Assembly: GCA_947095535.1 (NCBI GenBank)
Contig: OX352774.1
Span: forward strand, 212,400,965 to 212,464,964
Direction of reading: 5' to 3'
DNA: 64,000 nucleotides
Source of the DNA: Poecilobothrus nobilitatus
Lineage: Eukaryota > Arthropoda > Insecta > Diptera > Dolichopodidae
The stretch's first letter is position 1. Each line of letters begins with the position of its first letter. This document shows, one piece after another, positions 1 through 15,400 of this stretch. The position numbers and the translations under genes are program-made. The notes under the pieces are model-generated. The model saw only the letters and a program-made list of their open reading frames with translations. It was not told the DNA's origin and did not search any database.

Positions 1-3000
1 CTTAGTAGTTCTTTAAAGGATGAGTTTCTATAACCATGAGAATTTAGCATTTGTTGTCACTCGCTTTATGCATTTGGATTATTTGAGAGGCGCGGCATAA
101 TAGATTTCCGTTCAAGAGAGCAAGCATTACTTTATTATAGAGAAAAGATAAGTACTTCTGTCTAATAAACAATAATTATATTATTACCTAATTCTAGAAC
201 AGTAGGATATTCCTTCAAATGTTTTTAATATATTTAATATATTTAATATGTGTTTAAATTGTTTTTCAAACTAAAGGAATCTTTTTTACACTGGAGCAGA
301 TTTTAGTATAATTACTCCTAAAGGCATATTCAAAATAACATTTACCATAATATTTGAAAATTAAAGTGATCCTACAAAAAAAAAAATAAATGTATATTCT
401 TTTTTATAAAATTTTTTGAGTAATTTTACAATCTTAGTCACAATTTTATTAATGTCCATGAGGGCTAACCGTAGTCCATACTTTAAATGAAAAATTAAAT
501 TTTTTTTATTTTTTTTTTATTTGGTTGGTTTTATTTGGTTAACATTGAATTAACTTATTTTCTAAAATAATTATTTTCTAAAACAACAATTTTAAATTTT
601 TAAAAATATCTTTTATAAAGTTTTCATAACTCATTTGATTTATAATGACATTTTCGTCATATTTTAACAAAACTCTTAAAAATATTATATCAAAAGCAAC
701 CAAAAATTTAAAATAACTATTTTTTATTTCTATTTTGACATTTTGTAATCATTTTATTCTTATAGTATATCTTAATTCTTCTTCATTATCCTTGACAGCA
801 ATACCTACCGACTGTAATATTTACAATCGTTTGTCTCCGAAAAATATTTTTAAATTTTTTTTTCTCCTTTGTGTATGCAATGCAAATATAAATCAAATTA
901 TATGTGACATCTTTCAGAAATTTGAATGTGTATCAAAAATGTAAATAAAATAATATTAAAGATAGAAAGAAAGAAGAGATAAAGAGAAAAGAGGAAAAAA
1001 AAAAGACAAAAAATATAAAAAATGTAAAAGAATAAAGTTAAATATTAATATAAACATAATACATAAGGATAATCTGGTATGTATGCATTTATGTATGTAT
1101 GTATTAATGTGTTTTTGTCATGAAAAAAGATAAAGATTTATGAATTTATAATTTTGTGTTTTTTTTTTGTTTTATTGGTATGGTATATATATATGTCATA
1201 TTTGATGATTGATAGCTTTGTTGCTTGGTTGAATTCTTAAATATCATCATTTCATATTAAAATCCCTAAAAAAAATATTTTATTGTTTACTTGCTTTTAA
1301 TATCAATTTTTTTTATAAAATAAGGATATCTTCTTATAGATTAGAATTTACCCTTATGTGCATACTAGTAGATACATTTATGTTAATTGTTGTCTTATCA
1401 ATTTTGGCTGAATATTTATATAATGTTTGTTTACAATTATTCGATTTATCATTCATTAAAACTTTCTAGAGACACAAACTTACTATCAGGACGAAGTTTT
1501 TTTTTTAAATTATTTAGGACACTTATTAGCTATATATTATATAAAAAGTTAATTAATTATAAAAATGGATTAATTATAAATATGGATATCCTTGTTTTTT
1601 TTTTTAACACTACTGTATTAATGCGTGTATGTATTTTATTGCAGTTTTTTGTTTATAAATTAAAAATAATTTTGTCTTTATACTTTTTAAAAAAATTTTT
1701 GACTAATCCCCTATACCTATATCTTTGATCATAACCATTTTTTATCTCTTTCATTCTTTTTTAATTTAAATACAAACATTTTTTTTAGTTGAAAATGATC
1801 AGTATTCAAGTACCTAAAATATTATAAAATAAAAATAAAAATGAACAATTGAGAAAGGGGGATTTTGTTTTATACGTATCTAATTTTCTTGATTATCCTT
1901 TTTACTATAAATCATATTGTGTTAATCGACACAAACCCATGTACTTGTAATAATAATACATTTAAAGTCAAAAAATTAAAAAATAAATAAAGGATTATAG
2001 TATAAAATAAAACAAAAATTGATTTGTATTACCACATCAAGTGTATTTAACAATTTTGGAAGTATTAAAATTGAAAGATATGTTTATATATTAAAGAAAG
2101 AAAGAGACAGAAATATGTTTTTTTTTAAGAAATTTTTTTTTTAATATTATATTTTTTGTGAAAAAGGATTAAACCATAAATATATATTTACATTTTATAT
2201 ATGTATATATTTATGTGGATATGTTATATGATATCCTTGATATGACATTTAAGTCAGAAAATTGTAATTCATATAAGTTTTGAGATTTTTTTGTTTTGTT
2301 TTTATTATTACATTTTATAATAGATTTTTTTTTTATGGTCTTTGACATTTTCATGATCTAGAGAATATTTTTTTTTGAAAAAAAGGGCAATTTGGTAAAT
2401 TTTGAGGTTACACATATTTTTTAAGTTTTTAATTGGAGTTTTAAAGTCCATTTTTGTTTTTCTGAAGTATTATGTGTATGACAGTTTTAGAAAATAAATA
2501 TTTGAGAGAACAATTTAAAATTTAAGAATTTTTAAGGATTTGAAGAAATAAATCTTAAGAATAATCATGATAAATTATAATCAAACAGATCTAAATACTC
2601 GTTTGAATACTTATCGTTGTTTGATGGCAACTAAAATATATTTTTATAACTACTATATTGAAATGCATAATGCTCACGCTTATCTACTAGACCCTCAAAA
2701 ATTATTTATTTCCATGGAAAATTTTAGTTGTAAAAGTTACACAAAAATACAAAATGGCCTAATTTAAAATAAATGGACTTTAATTAAAACTGTTTAATAT
2801 AACATATTGTATTGTAAAGTAAAAGAAATAATACAAAAAAAAAAAAAAAGGACGAAGGAAAAAGATAAAAGATCTTTGAATTTATTTGTTGTAGTAATTT
2901 TTTTTTGTACATAACTTTAGGAAATATAATTTTATAGATAAGCTGAATATAAAAATGTTATAATCTATTTAATTTTAATTTCGTTTAGATACGATTAAAA

Positions 3001-6000
3001 TATTGATCGTAGACTTATCAATATTGAGGTATTATTGTATTTTTTGATATAATTTTTGGTCTTGAAATTAAATACAGTAATATTCACCACCAAGAATATA
3101 AGTATAGATTAACTTAAAAATTGTAAAAATCATATTTTTCACGAAAACAACTTTTTAATTTTCTTTTGATCTTTATTGACCAATTTACATTATTTATACG
3201 TTTTTTTTCTTTTTGGATCACCCAACTTTAAAATTTTTATGTCTTTTACCCAAAATTTTCCAAAAAAAAAAAAACTAAATTTTCTCTTTTGCAATTTTAA
3301 TATTTGATGAGTTATGTATGTCAGTACACAATAAATAATAATACAGTACCCGAATATATATACATACATATAAATATATTATTCACATCCTTGTTCGTCC
3401 TTTTCATTCATTTATAGGTCTTATATGAGTAGATCATAAATTGTAGTCGATTAATGTATTTTTCATATGGATTTGAATTTCTTTCCCTAGACACATACAT
3501 ATACATATAGGATACCCATAAAGAATCACATATCTGTCTATCTGTTTGTGTAGGAAAAAAAAAACCAAATTGAAAAGTACAGTACCTACATACTTTTTTT
3601 TTTTTTGTTTTTCTTGAATTTGATTTGAAAATTCCGGAAGTATGGAAATGGCGAAGCATTATTTTATTATTACATAAAACATCCTTTTCCTAGGAACAAA
3701 ATGATATCAAAAAAGTATAATAAAAATAGAAAAAGAGAGAGAGAGAGAAAATTTATGACACTAATGTCAAGTACAGGAAATGAAAATGCAGAAAATGTCA
3801 AGGAAAATGTCATTTGATTTTTCATTTCATTTCAGAAAAATTTAATGTTGTTTTACGTTCTTTCTCACTTCTTCCCTCGTTTATTCTTTTTGTTTTTTCA
3901 AATACAAACCTATATAATATGTAATGTACATATATGTTTCAATATATATAAGTATATTTTGTATACATTTTGTATTTTAGTAATTCAGTAATTTTTCTTT
4001 ATTGTTGTTGTTGTAATGCTGTGCATTTGTTTGTATGTGCTTTTAGAAATCATTTGAGAAAATTTTAAAACAAAAAATATAAGAAGAGAAGTGAGTATCA
4101 ACACAAAAACAGTAAACAAAAATAATGACAACTGTCACATTGACAGAACAAAAAGAAACCAAATAAAAAAAAAAACAAAATTTATTTAAAATGAGAAGAA
4201 AACATATATTATATATAAAAAAAAAAGTTTAGAATAGATGTTCCTATTGTTATTCTCATCCAGTTTATATTACAATACAATTGTTAGGACCATTTAGTAG
4301 GAATCTAAAAATCTTCAAGAAGTTTTTTAGGAAATTATTAGAGTTTTATTTTGTTTTCTGATTCCTTTCAGTAGCACAACACTTCTACTTTTATTTATTA
4401 AGTTTCCTCTTTTTAATTTGATTAAAAAGTGACTAAGCTTCCGTTTCGTTTTTGGTTAAGCCAATTGAAGCTGTTACTCAGTTGGAAACTTTGTTATAAT
4501 TAACTAATCATAGCATTTTAAGTCATTATAGTTAAAGATAGTAAACTAATTTTTACTTTACTGATCTTGTATACTTTGACTATAAATTTCTTGGATTGAA
4601 CTTTTCAAAAATGGAAATTCTATTAATTTCCACATATCGATTGCTGTATATACAGAAATGGTACAAATGGTACTATTCTCTTCTATCACTCTACATTTTC
4701 GTGAATAAATATTCTTATTTAAAAGGTTATCCAAGTTTATGAGGTTTATGATTCAAATTCGTTTTTAAAATAAAATAGTCGAAAAGGCCCTTAATATATA
4801 CATTCTACACTTGACTAATTACGGAATTAGAAAATGTTGCGTTTTCCACGCAGTCATTGATTTTTAAAGATGGAAGTTTTACAAACATTAAGAGAAGAGA
4901 AGCTCAAAATTTGAAAATTTTTTTTTTGTGAATACGAATCGGTTGTAAGATTTGTGTTTGTAAAAGCTTGTATTAGGGATAAGAATAAGACCAAAACAGG
5001 CGCTACTTCGAATTACGTACTTTTTTTTTTTAAATTATGATAAATAAAAAATTATGTTCTTATTGAAAGGTCCTAAATAAAAAAGTACAGATCCTAAATA
5101 AATAAATTAAAAAAAATCAAAATAAAATACAGCATAATATAACAGTAATAAGGATTTTTATAGGGTACCTATAACAGGATTTATGGTGCTATAGAAATAA
5201 TATATGTCCTTTTATATAAAATATGGTACTGTATTGTAATTTTGAAATATTTGTTTATTTATTTTCTTTGTTTTTTTTGTGTTGTTTTCTATATATTTTT
5301 ATATTTTATGGGGAAAAGTCATTTTTTTTTTTTGAAATTTATGAATCCTAATTTAAATGACTTATCCTGGCAAAATTATACGATTTACATACATGTTTAT
5401 ATTGATATGTAAATGAGTTTGTATGTTTCCTATGGTATAAAAAGTGATTGCATGTATATTTATTTGTAAATTTAAGATGAGTTGAAAAGGACATTAGGAT
5501 TAAGTTTTGAATATGAAAATATTATTCTGAAAAGGATAAAAAACAAAAGGTTTAGAAAGAATATGAAATAAAATCTTAAATAAATTTATAGTAGGTAAAT
5601 ATTTTGAAGATACATTTTAAATATAGATCTGAGTTTATGTATTATTTTAAAATTGAAAAAAACAAATTATGATAAATACGTGAAATTTGTTAAGCTCTAC
5701 ATTATTTCTTTGTTTTAATTATATACTTTTTTAATTAAAAAGTCCTTTCTCTCAAGTCTCTGCAACCTTGTGTATATTTGAACAAATCTAACAAAGCAAA
5801 CAACGAACCGATGCTAGAAGACCAAATTACTAGATGCAGAATCTTAACCACAGAAGACGGAGTTTTACTAGATAAACTCTAGATGAAGATGAAACTGTGA
5901 AATACATGTTTACTTGAATGACTAACTATATATTCAGAATAACTTAATAAATAGTTTTTAATAAAGATTGCTTAAAGATTAAGGGAAACTAATGAAATTT

Positions 6001-6766
6001 TAGTGTCATCATGAAAAGGATAACATTTTTGAGCATATGAGTTCAATAAAATAAAATAATTTTTTTTTTATGTGCAGAATCTTTACCTAATATATAGTGG
6101 TATAGTTGTGGAAAACAAGCTGGCGCATTAAAAATTAAGTGATGTTTTACAATAACACTCCTATTAATGAAATATTATAATAATTATTTTTAATATTAAA
6201 AAAGTAAAAGCTAAAGAAATAACTATAACGAGAGATCTCATGTTTTATCCAAATACAACTTCAAGTCTCGTGGTTCAATCTTCAGATCATGTCCAAATGC
6301 ATAATAAAATTATTAGTGGAGGATCGGCCAGGTTAAGTATGAAATTCCAAAAAAAAAATTCCATTTCCAATATCATTTACATAGTTCTAAAAACAATTCC
6401 AAAATAAAAAAAACCCGATTTACCGAAATCCGAAAACTTCAAAATTCAAAATTTAATGACAAAATATTTTTGAAAAAGAACAATACACCTAAATAACGGA
6501 CTTATAAAATGTTATACAACTTTTTTCTTTGAAATTTATTTCGTACATACTGCATTAAAAATTTAAAAAAAAGAAAGATTTAAAAAAAAAGAAAAAAAGA
6601 AGAGAATCTTCATAAATTTTTTGAAAAATTTTCAAAAATTTCAAAAATCAAAATGTATCATGAAATCGTCCGATACGAAAATTTCTTTTTTTTTAAAAGT
6701 AATTTGCTAGTGCTGCAAATTTGGGACTACTGCTCCAAAACCCCTGCTAAATAAATTATTAAAGAT
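1..6766. other. Gene-free A+T-rich DNA
   Basis: No open frame here shows recognisable domains or coding-like composition. Those above 60 codons are Lys/Asn/Phe/Ile-rich, as expected from A+T-rich DNA. The content is homopolymer tracts, an AG repeat at 3734, a purine-rich strip at 951-1020 and GTAT-type runs near 1081-1100 and 3355-3380. Confidence 0.6.
3734..3748 (+). repeat. (AG)n microsatellite
   Basis: Seven AG units in a purine-rich stretch. Confidence 0.85.
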
Positions 6767-6989
6767 CTGATTTTGTAACCAGCTATAAAATTCCTCTTCT
6801 TTTTGAATATCACATTTTATTATATAACAAAATTCTGTAAAAAGGGTATAGCACAAATTTTGAAGGTAATTTTAAAATTCCTCCGAATTCAGGATTCTAA
6901 ACATTTCAACTAAGTACATGCACATATATTATATAAATATTCTGGGAAAGGAAAATATCCTGATTTTGTAACCACCTATAAAATGCCTT
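6767..6989 (+). repeat. Dispersed repeat, two direct units
   Basis: CTGATTTTGTAACCAGCTAT...AAAATTCCTC at 6767-6796 recurs as CTGATTTTGTAACCACCTAT...AAAATGCCTT at 6960-6989, a period of 193. Between them lies TTCCTCCGAATTCAGGATTC (6878-6897). The same motifs occur in reverse at about 22285-22420, which shows a dispersed family. Confidence 0.5.
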
Positions 6990-9900
6990 TTGAATTATTA
7001 TTTTACATGGATATTATCAAGCAACAATACATTTAAAATAATGATAATAATAATACACAAGTCCATCCGTGTACACAATCCTGGTTTTTTTTTTTTTATC
7101 TCTATCTTAACTGGAGTATAATTTTGATCCAAAAGTATCCTGTTCAATTTTGTTTAATTTTTTCAATATTAATTTATAGAATATAATAACATTTCCTTCT
7201 ACAATTTTTTATTTTAGAATTTTTTTTTTCGAATTATGACATCATACCCATAAGACATAGGGTCTATAAAATATATCGACTAGTATTGATACAAAATCGA
7301 TACAAAATAAATAAATAAATCAAAAAATAAACAAAAAAAACTAAACTTAGAATTAACAAACTGCATTTTTAAAACTAATGAACGGATTATATTCATAATT
7401 TTATATAACAATATAATTATATAGCTGCTACTATAAAATATAATAACCTCATAAATAATTATTAAAAAATTTTTTTTTTGTTTTCATATATAAAACAAAC
7501 GATAAACACATTATTAAAACTAAGTTAATTTAAAATTATAATTTTAATACATTTTAGAATAATTTAAAACTGAAAATTATTAAATCTATTGAAACAATAT
7601 TTAAACCCATAAACATTTTTATTTTTTTTATTTTTTTTTTGGAAAGTTGAATAATAATTTTACAGTTTTATTTATCCTAAAAATATTTACACAAATAATA
7701 AATAAAATTTCTATAATTAAATGATCACCTTTGGGTTTTATTTTGATTGCAAATGTTTTGTTTTTTTTTGAGACAACAAATAATAAAATATTAAAATATC
7801 TAATAGGTAGAAATTTTTCAAATTTACAAAATACCACAATTTCCTAATTAAGAAATTTAAATGAAAATAAATATTCACAACTATTTTATTTTCTAAATTA
7901 ATGCACCACAATACGTATTGTGTTACGTTTATATTCTGTTTAGCATAATATATTGAAAAATTTTTCGAAAAAGCAGTTTTGTTTAATTTAACACTTTTTC
8001 GACTGTCTCTATACATTTTTTTTTTTGTATTATAAAACGGTTTCTACTATTTTTGAGATACAGCTGATACATTTTTCACCAATTTTTTTTATTATGACTT
8101 ACAGATGGAAATTTTTAATTTTGAGGAAGTGAAAATTTAGGAAAGTAAACATAAGTTGCCTTAAAACAAGATTTTCTTGTATTTCACGTTTGAGAACTAC
8201 ATAATATCGGTTGGTATTAGAAATTGTAATTTTTAGATAGGTATTTATCACTTTGACATAAATTTATAAAATTTAATTTTAAAACATAAACACTGTATTT
8301 AATTTTCAGTTCACAATTTTTTTTTGATTTGGCTTAAGCAACTCAGCTTTTAAGTTTACCTAAAGTTTCAGGGGTATAATAATCCGGGTAAGTTAGAGGG
8401 GTATAATAATCCGTTTCTGTGTGATTAAAAAAAAAAAATGTTCAAACCGTTATGTTATGTTTTAATATATATGAAGTCGTTAGATATATGACTTTAGGCC
8501 TCCTAATAAAGATGTTTAATAAACGGATATGATTAAAGTTTCATTCTACTTACACTTTCCTTCATTCTTAACGTTACATCTGTATAACATAAATATACAT
8601 ATAATAAACATATTATATAAATAAATGTATATATTTTATTCTCAGAAACAAATTAACTATATAAGTGGCATTATTGATATGGAATAGAACAAAGAATTAA
8701 TATCCTTAAAAAGTTGTTATTATGAAAACGGTGAAAAAAAAAATAAAATAAATTTTTATATTTTATATTTTAAAATTACAAAAATTTCGTAACATAATAA
8801 AAATTTTTTCATTTCTTTTGTTTTTTTTTGTCCATAGAAAGGAATTTTCATATTAATATTATCCTAAAAATATGCAAAGACATAAAATAATAAATACATA
8901 AATGAAAAACAAATACCCAATTATTTGTTTATATTCCGTTTATATTATATTAAAATGAAATTTTAATTACTATGCAGGGACACATATTCGGAATACACTA
9001 TATACAATATAGATTCTACATTAAAAAAAATAACACAGTATTGAATATTTGAATTCGTTTTGAGGGCGATCAAAATAATATAAAATCGTGTATATAGAAT
9101 ATATAAAGAGAATAATTTTATTTTCCAAAATATTAATGTGCAAATCGAAAAACCGCATAATCGAAATAATTTTTAGTTCATTAGAGTTTTTGATTAAAAA
9201 AAATTTTTTTAATTTTATTTCAGAAAATGATTAACACTAATATGCAAAAATATATTAACATTAATTTTTTGTATTCAGTTCAGATTTTTCATATAACAGT
9301 TCAATATAAGATTATTGAACTTTTGATTTTCTTTAATAAGTGTATAATAAACTATTTCTGAGTTATATTTTCTTATTTAGGTATTTTGAAGGTTAAAGAT
9401 TTTTCAATATAAATCTATATTATAACATTTAGCAAATATCATAATATATATTTTTCTTTGATTGGCAACAAAAAGTGAAAAATATCATATAAAAACATTT
9501 CTAAAAATTTATAATGGAAAATTCTTACATATACGTTAACTTTTGCTCATAAGTGTATTATGTGCATGAAAATCAAATAATAATTATAATAAAAATAAAA
9601 AAAAAAAACAAATAAACAAATAATTATAAAAAGTACACGATATCGTTTCAAATTTCAAAAGGATAGGTAGTTTTTTGAAAAATCTATTTATATTAAAATA
9701 CTCGAAGGATATTCATAATAATCTAGACTATATGTTCCATTTTTATTTATTTTTTTTTATCCTTTTATTGTTTATTATCTATTTTCAATTTTAAAATGAA
9801 GATTTTATTATTTGGTATTTTACCAAATTCCAATTATCAGTATTTGAATTTTTCTCTCTTTCAAAACAACTATCAATTGAAAAGGGGATAAAGGATAAAA

Positions 9901-12254
9901 ATAATATTGAAAATATTATTAATGAGGCATATTGAATTTGTATTTAATTTTTAAGGACTAGAACTGAACATTAAAATAGGAATATATGTTTATAATTTCA
10001 AAAAAACAAAAAAAAAAAAAAAAAGCACATAAACTTAACTATCATTCACTTCTTTTATTTTTGAAGATCTACTAATGGAAAAGCAAAAATTGACCGTTAG
10101 TTTTATTATGTCATAACAGATGGAAAGATATGAATTATATAAATGTATTTGTATGTATTGAGTGTAGCATGAGATTGTTTTAATGCATAAAACAATATTG
10201 CAATTAATAGAATGATATGTGATATTATTATATAAATATTGAAATATATGTACTTTTATTTAAAAATGGAGTTCAAACTTTTTTTTTTTTGGTCACATCA
10301 TAATATTTGGTTAGTTTGTACCCACTGTAATAAATATCATAAGGGTGTATAGGAGTCATTTTTTATATATAAGGCTTTTAGATAATTATAAATATTTTAG
10401 AATAAATAATTGGATTTTTTGTTTTATTTATATGTATTTCAGATTATTTATTGAACTCAATGACATTTTATTCATTTAATTTTAAGAATTTTTAAATATA
10501 GGATTATTTATTATTATTATTTTTTTTTTTTCGCTTTATTTATATATAACATGGGATGTAACATAAAAAATAACCCTTTTCACAACAGTAAAATGAGAAA
10601 AACAAAATTATTTTGGAATCAATTTTTATATCCGTGAGGAATTAGTTATTATACAACAATTTTCTTTGGAATATTAATTGTTTAAAAAATAGTTTAGGTT
10701 ACGAAAACCCTAAATATAGAACTTTGAACCCCTCCTAATTCAAAATTTAGATTTCTGGTTAATTAATTTTTATTAATTAGAAAACACAAACATATAAATT
10801 TTTTTTTTGCCTTTTTTTTCAGTACAATTTTTAACCTTGATGTTATGAACCAACATTATTTTTAAAAATGCTTAGCGTTATGTGTATATTAATATTAAAC
10901 AAATATAACTTGAGAGCCCTATCAATTAAGAAAATGAATGAAGTTCATCGAATTTTTTTTGTCTCGAAAATGTTGTTTTAAGCAATTCGGTCAGATTCAA
11001 CCGGTTTAAAAACCAAAAGAAAAGGCTGCTGGCTGATCTAGAAAAGATAAGAATATAAATTTAAAAACTTAAAAATGATATGATCCCGACAAATAAATTG
11101 GACAGTCTTATTTTGGATCGAAAAATCATTTCCATACAAACTTTATAAAAAAAATTTTCGATTTGTAATAATAATAACAAAAAAAACATCTGAACTAGAA
11201 AATATTGTACCTATGTTTTACTGAAAATAGGCAATAATGATTTTGACAACCGAATTAAGATACCATTTAAAATATAAGATTTTGTAACATATAATTGTGA
11301 ATTACTTGTCTGCTCATCAGACAAATAAGAAAGAAAGGATTTTCTGACAACATAATGTAAAATATTTCTATGTAATAAAATAATCTTCCTATTTTTTAAA
11401 ACAATTTTTATAAACACTACTATTTAAAATACGAAAATAAAAATGAAACATTTGACTTTTGTTACTTAAATGACACCTAAAATTTGTATTTTTATTAAAC
11501 AAACCACTAAAATTTGTTGTTAAAATTAATATATAATGTATGCGTACCACGCATTTTTAAAAAATCAAAAAAATAAATAAAACTTTATAGATTAAAAAGT
11601 TAATAGAAAAGAAAATAAAATGAATGGAACGAAAAAAAAACCAAAATAAAATGAATTAAAAATAAAATAAAATCAACAAACAAATGATTTTCATTATTAA
11701 AACCGAAATGTCAAATAATTTAAGAAAAATTTAAAAATCACTCAATAAATTAAAAATTTTTGGTTTTTTTTATTTATTTTTATTTAAGAGAGTTTCCATT
11801 AAATTGTTATTTATACTCATTTTAAGTGTCATTTAGAATATAAAAAACACACTTCTAATTTAATTTGAAATAAAAAAAAAAATTAAAAAAAATGCTTTCT
11901 ACTAGTAACACACCTGTCATCAATGCATCTTTTTAGTTTTAGCTGGTATCATGCCAGTGTATACATTATAGTTTTTAATGTTGCCAGTACATATCCATAT
12001 TATGATATAGTGTTAAATGATAATGTCATTATGATATTGTGCTATGCTATTTTAGATTAATATTGTTAATGTCATGAAGTGTCTTAATTTTTTTTTTAGT
12101 GATTAAAATTGAGTGTTGTAAGAATTTTAAGATATATTTTACGTTAAATACAATGAGATAAAATGACAACGTTTGTGACATTTCAGATTTTCATTTATTA
12201 ATTGAAATTAAAATTAAAATAATAATTTTTCACATTTGATGTTTTTACTTTTAT
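6990..12254. other. Gene-free A+T-rich DNA
   Basis: Only the short direct repeat at 8371-8413 and a CCTCCTAATTC-type repeat relic at 10726 stand out. Two overlapping minus-strand frames near 7628-8016 are low-complexity and unconvincing. Confidence 0.6.
8371..8413 (+). repeat. Short direct repeat, period 27
   Basis: GGGGTATAATAATCCG is present identically at 8371-8386 and 8398-8413. Confidence 0.8.
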
Positions 12255-12263
12255 CATTTATTT

Positions 12264-12446
12264 CATTTTTTTTTAATGCATTTCTCTGCCACATAAATGT
12301 GGACAGGAAATTACACAGCCTTTCCTGTTCAGGCGAGGTTGTAAATGTCGTAATAACTGTTACGACGTGTGTGGGATTATAACCCACAATCCCTCGGTGT
12401 TTACAGCGTATTTTATACGCTCTTACCCACTAGGCCACCGAGGCCC
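12264..12446 (-). mobile_element. tRNA-derived SINE, copy 1, with target-site duplication
   Basis: The tRNA-like head (GGGGCCTCGGTGGCCTAGTG, then GGTAAGAGCG) lies at the right end and reads leftwards. It is followed by the family body (ACGACATTTAC-like, CCTGAACAGGAAAGG-like, ATTTATGTGGCAG-like) and a poly-A tail seen as poly-T on the plus strand. The B-box-like GTTATAATCCC is mutated from the GTTCGAATCCC of other copies. CATTTATTT occurs directly at both edges (12255-12263 and 12447-12455) and is the likely target-site duplication. Confidence 0.85.
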
Positions 12447-12455
12447 CATTTATTT

Positions 12456-15400
12456 GATTTATAAAAATTATTTTTTTCTTACATATTTAAGAACAAATTT
12501 ACTATGTAAAAATGTAGTTCTTTAAAAGATTTTTAGCCTTCAATCTTTTTTTCAAATGACAAATGACTTTTAATTTTGTTTTGTTGTTTTAAAAACAGTA
12601 ACCTTTAAATATTTTAAGAACTAAAATGAAATTTTTTGTTACTATTTTACGAATTACACAGAAACCGTGTTAAAATTGTAACTAATGCATTTTAGATGCA
12701 GTAATCCAGCTCTTTTTTATATCTAAAATTGGCTTAAGTGCAACACGATTATTAAATGAATGGGAATGGGAAAATCGTATTATTTATTCTTGTTACTTGT
12801 CGCAAGTTACAACAACAGTTAAAATCTTACTAGCTTTTACTTATTATTTTAATTGTAGTACTGTAATGTGTAAACGCTACATAAGACATTTTTTAACAAA
12901 AATGAGTTAAAATTAGGTGGGGAAAAGTTGCAAGTTGTCTGCACTCTATTCATATCTCGGTATACTATACTTTATTGATTCTATTTGGAAGATGCTAGGA
13001 GAATATCGATTAGATATAAATTTGTTTGTCTGTCAAATCTTCTAAAATGTTTTTCGAACAAAAATTTTGCTTTACGACCAAACTCTAAATAGTTCACATA
13101 TGTAAAAGATAAATTTTAAATTTTATATATTCATCCCGCTTAATGAATGTAATTTGTTTTTTTTTTTTTGGGTTAGAAGAAGCGACAATTTTACAAGATA
13201 TCTAATTTTTGTCTAATATTTTTTACATAATCGTTTCAGAAAAGAAACACCACATTTTAAATGAAATCAAAAGTATGAAAAAAGAAAATTATAAATTATT
13301 TAATTTGTAACTAGAACGTGAATTTATAGAAATAGAAAATTTTATATTTTGCAAGGAAAAATTCATATTTTTAAATTTTTCCAACAATATTTTTTTTTTT
13401 TTTTTAACTGAAAAACATAAATTTTAATTCTTAAAGATAAACAAATTTAACCATCATCAGAACATAATGAAAATAAAAATGAAAATTTAAATTGAATGTA
13501 AAATATTATTTAATTCGAAAGTGAAATACGAAAAACTGAATATGTAATAAATGAATCTTAAAAAGAAAAAATTGAAAAGTTTTATTTAACAAAACTATCA
13601 ATAAAATAATAAACAACAGCCAACGACTTCAATTCAATTTAATGAAGACCAAAAAAAGATTATGTTGTTAAAAAATATTTCTGCAACAAATCTTTCAAAG
13701 AGAAAAGATGCCAGCCATTATGATAATAAAAAAAAAAAAAACAGAATAAAAACAAAATTTCATTTTAATGAGAAACTTGTGTTTCATTTTTCCTTTAGTT
13801 TTCCATTAATTTTATTTGGGTTTTCTTTTTTTTTGTTGTTTTTATTTATTTTTCAAAATAATTTAGTGTCAAACGTTTAATGATGTTGTACCCACACAAT
13901 ACATAACATTGTAAAAAAACTATAAGGTTCATGTGTATATGTTCACATATTCGAAAGTAATTATCTCTAAAATTATTTTTAACGTTTACTGGTTTGTTCT
14001 ACATGTTTTAACACCTGTTTTATAGTAATACTTTTTACTTAAGGCTCAACACTTAAAAATCTTTTTGAAGGCACAAGTTAATGTGAATGCAATAATATTC
14101 TTTTACCGATTCCAATAATACCATTGATTCTAATTCCAATAATACCAAATAAAAACCATGTTTCTTGAATTTATTAGAGTATTAAATTTTTAAATTCAGT
14201 GAACTTAAACGATTTAAAAACTCTTTGACTTGAAAAGATGTTGCGAATGGTGTAATGCACTTAAAACTTTTGATGGATTCGAAAATTCAAATTTCAAAGT
14301 CTCTTAGTTAGTAAATCTTAGACTCTATTCTTCTTTACCTTTTTCTTTCTTCTTGAAGTGTCTGGATCTTCCAGAGTTGTTTTTTACTCTAAAAAGATCA
14401 GAATTCCAGATGCCTTTTCTAGTAAAAAAGCCTGAGTTATCCATTTTCAAGCGGTTTCTCAATTTACATACACATTTTTCAGTAATCCTATGTAGACTCA
14501 GCTTTACAATTGAAGCTTATAAATTATATTTGAATTTTGCTTTTATTGGTCGTAAGGAAAAGATTTCTTACGATAAAAATATTTTTTCTAATAAAATAAA
14601 TAATTATTTATAATTATTATTATTATAAGTAACAAAATAAATAATTTTGTTACTTAGCAAGGCAAGAAAAAAACTTAACGTGAGTCTGAATTTCTTCATT
14701 TTTCATTCAGTAAATTCAGAGCAATTATGGACCTTATAGGTGTCACCATAAAGACGCATATTAAGATTAAATTTTCCTAGTAAAGTAGGCTTAATTTTCC
14801 AACCAAGCAGTTATTAGTCCTCATACTCAAAGCTAATACGAAATTTTAAATATTTATTTCGAAAATTTCAATTTCGAATCTTTATTTACATACCATCAAT
14901 TTTTTTTTCTTCCTAAGATTTGATGTAGTAATAAAATAGCAGAAGTAATCCGCCCCTCTCTTTTTAATTGTTTTTCGTTTTTTTTTTTTTTTTTGTGTTC
15001 ATTCAAAATTTATGACAATGTTAAAAGATCTTTTCATTCAACCAAACAACTAATTAAATAAATTGGTTTAACATGCATTAATGGACGCATTAATGTACAC
15101 CCAATGCAACAATAAATTTTCCTTAAAGATATTGTTTTCTTCCTTTGTCCCCTCTCATATTTTTTACTCTGTACCATTAAAATGATGATGAGAACAACGA
15201 TGATGATGTTTAGCAAAGCAGGGGTATGATATTTTTATAATTAAAAAAGAAAAAAAAGAAAAAACAACAACAATGATTAGAGAGTTGAAGGAAGCAGTCA
15301 AGAATTAGTGATTCAATATAAAATTTCTTTAAGAAGAATTTTATTAGGAAATCGAAACGTTTACAAAAAAAGAAAAAATTTTTTTATCGTTTTTCTTGTA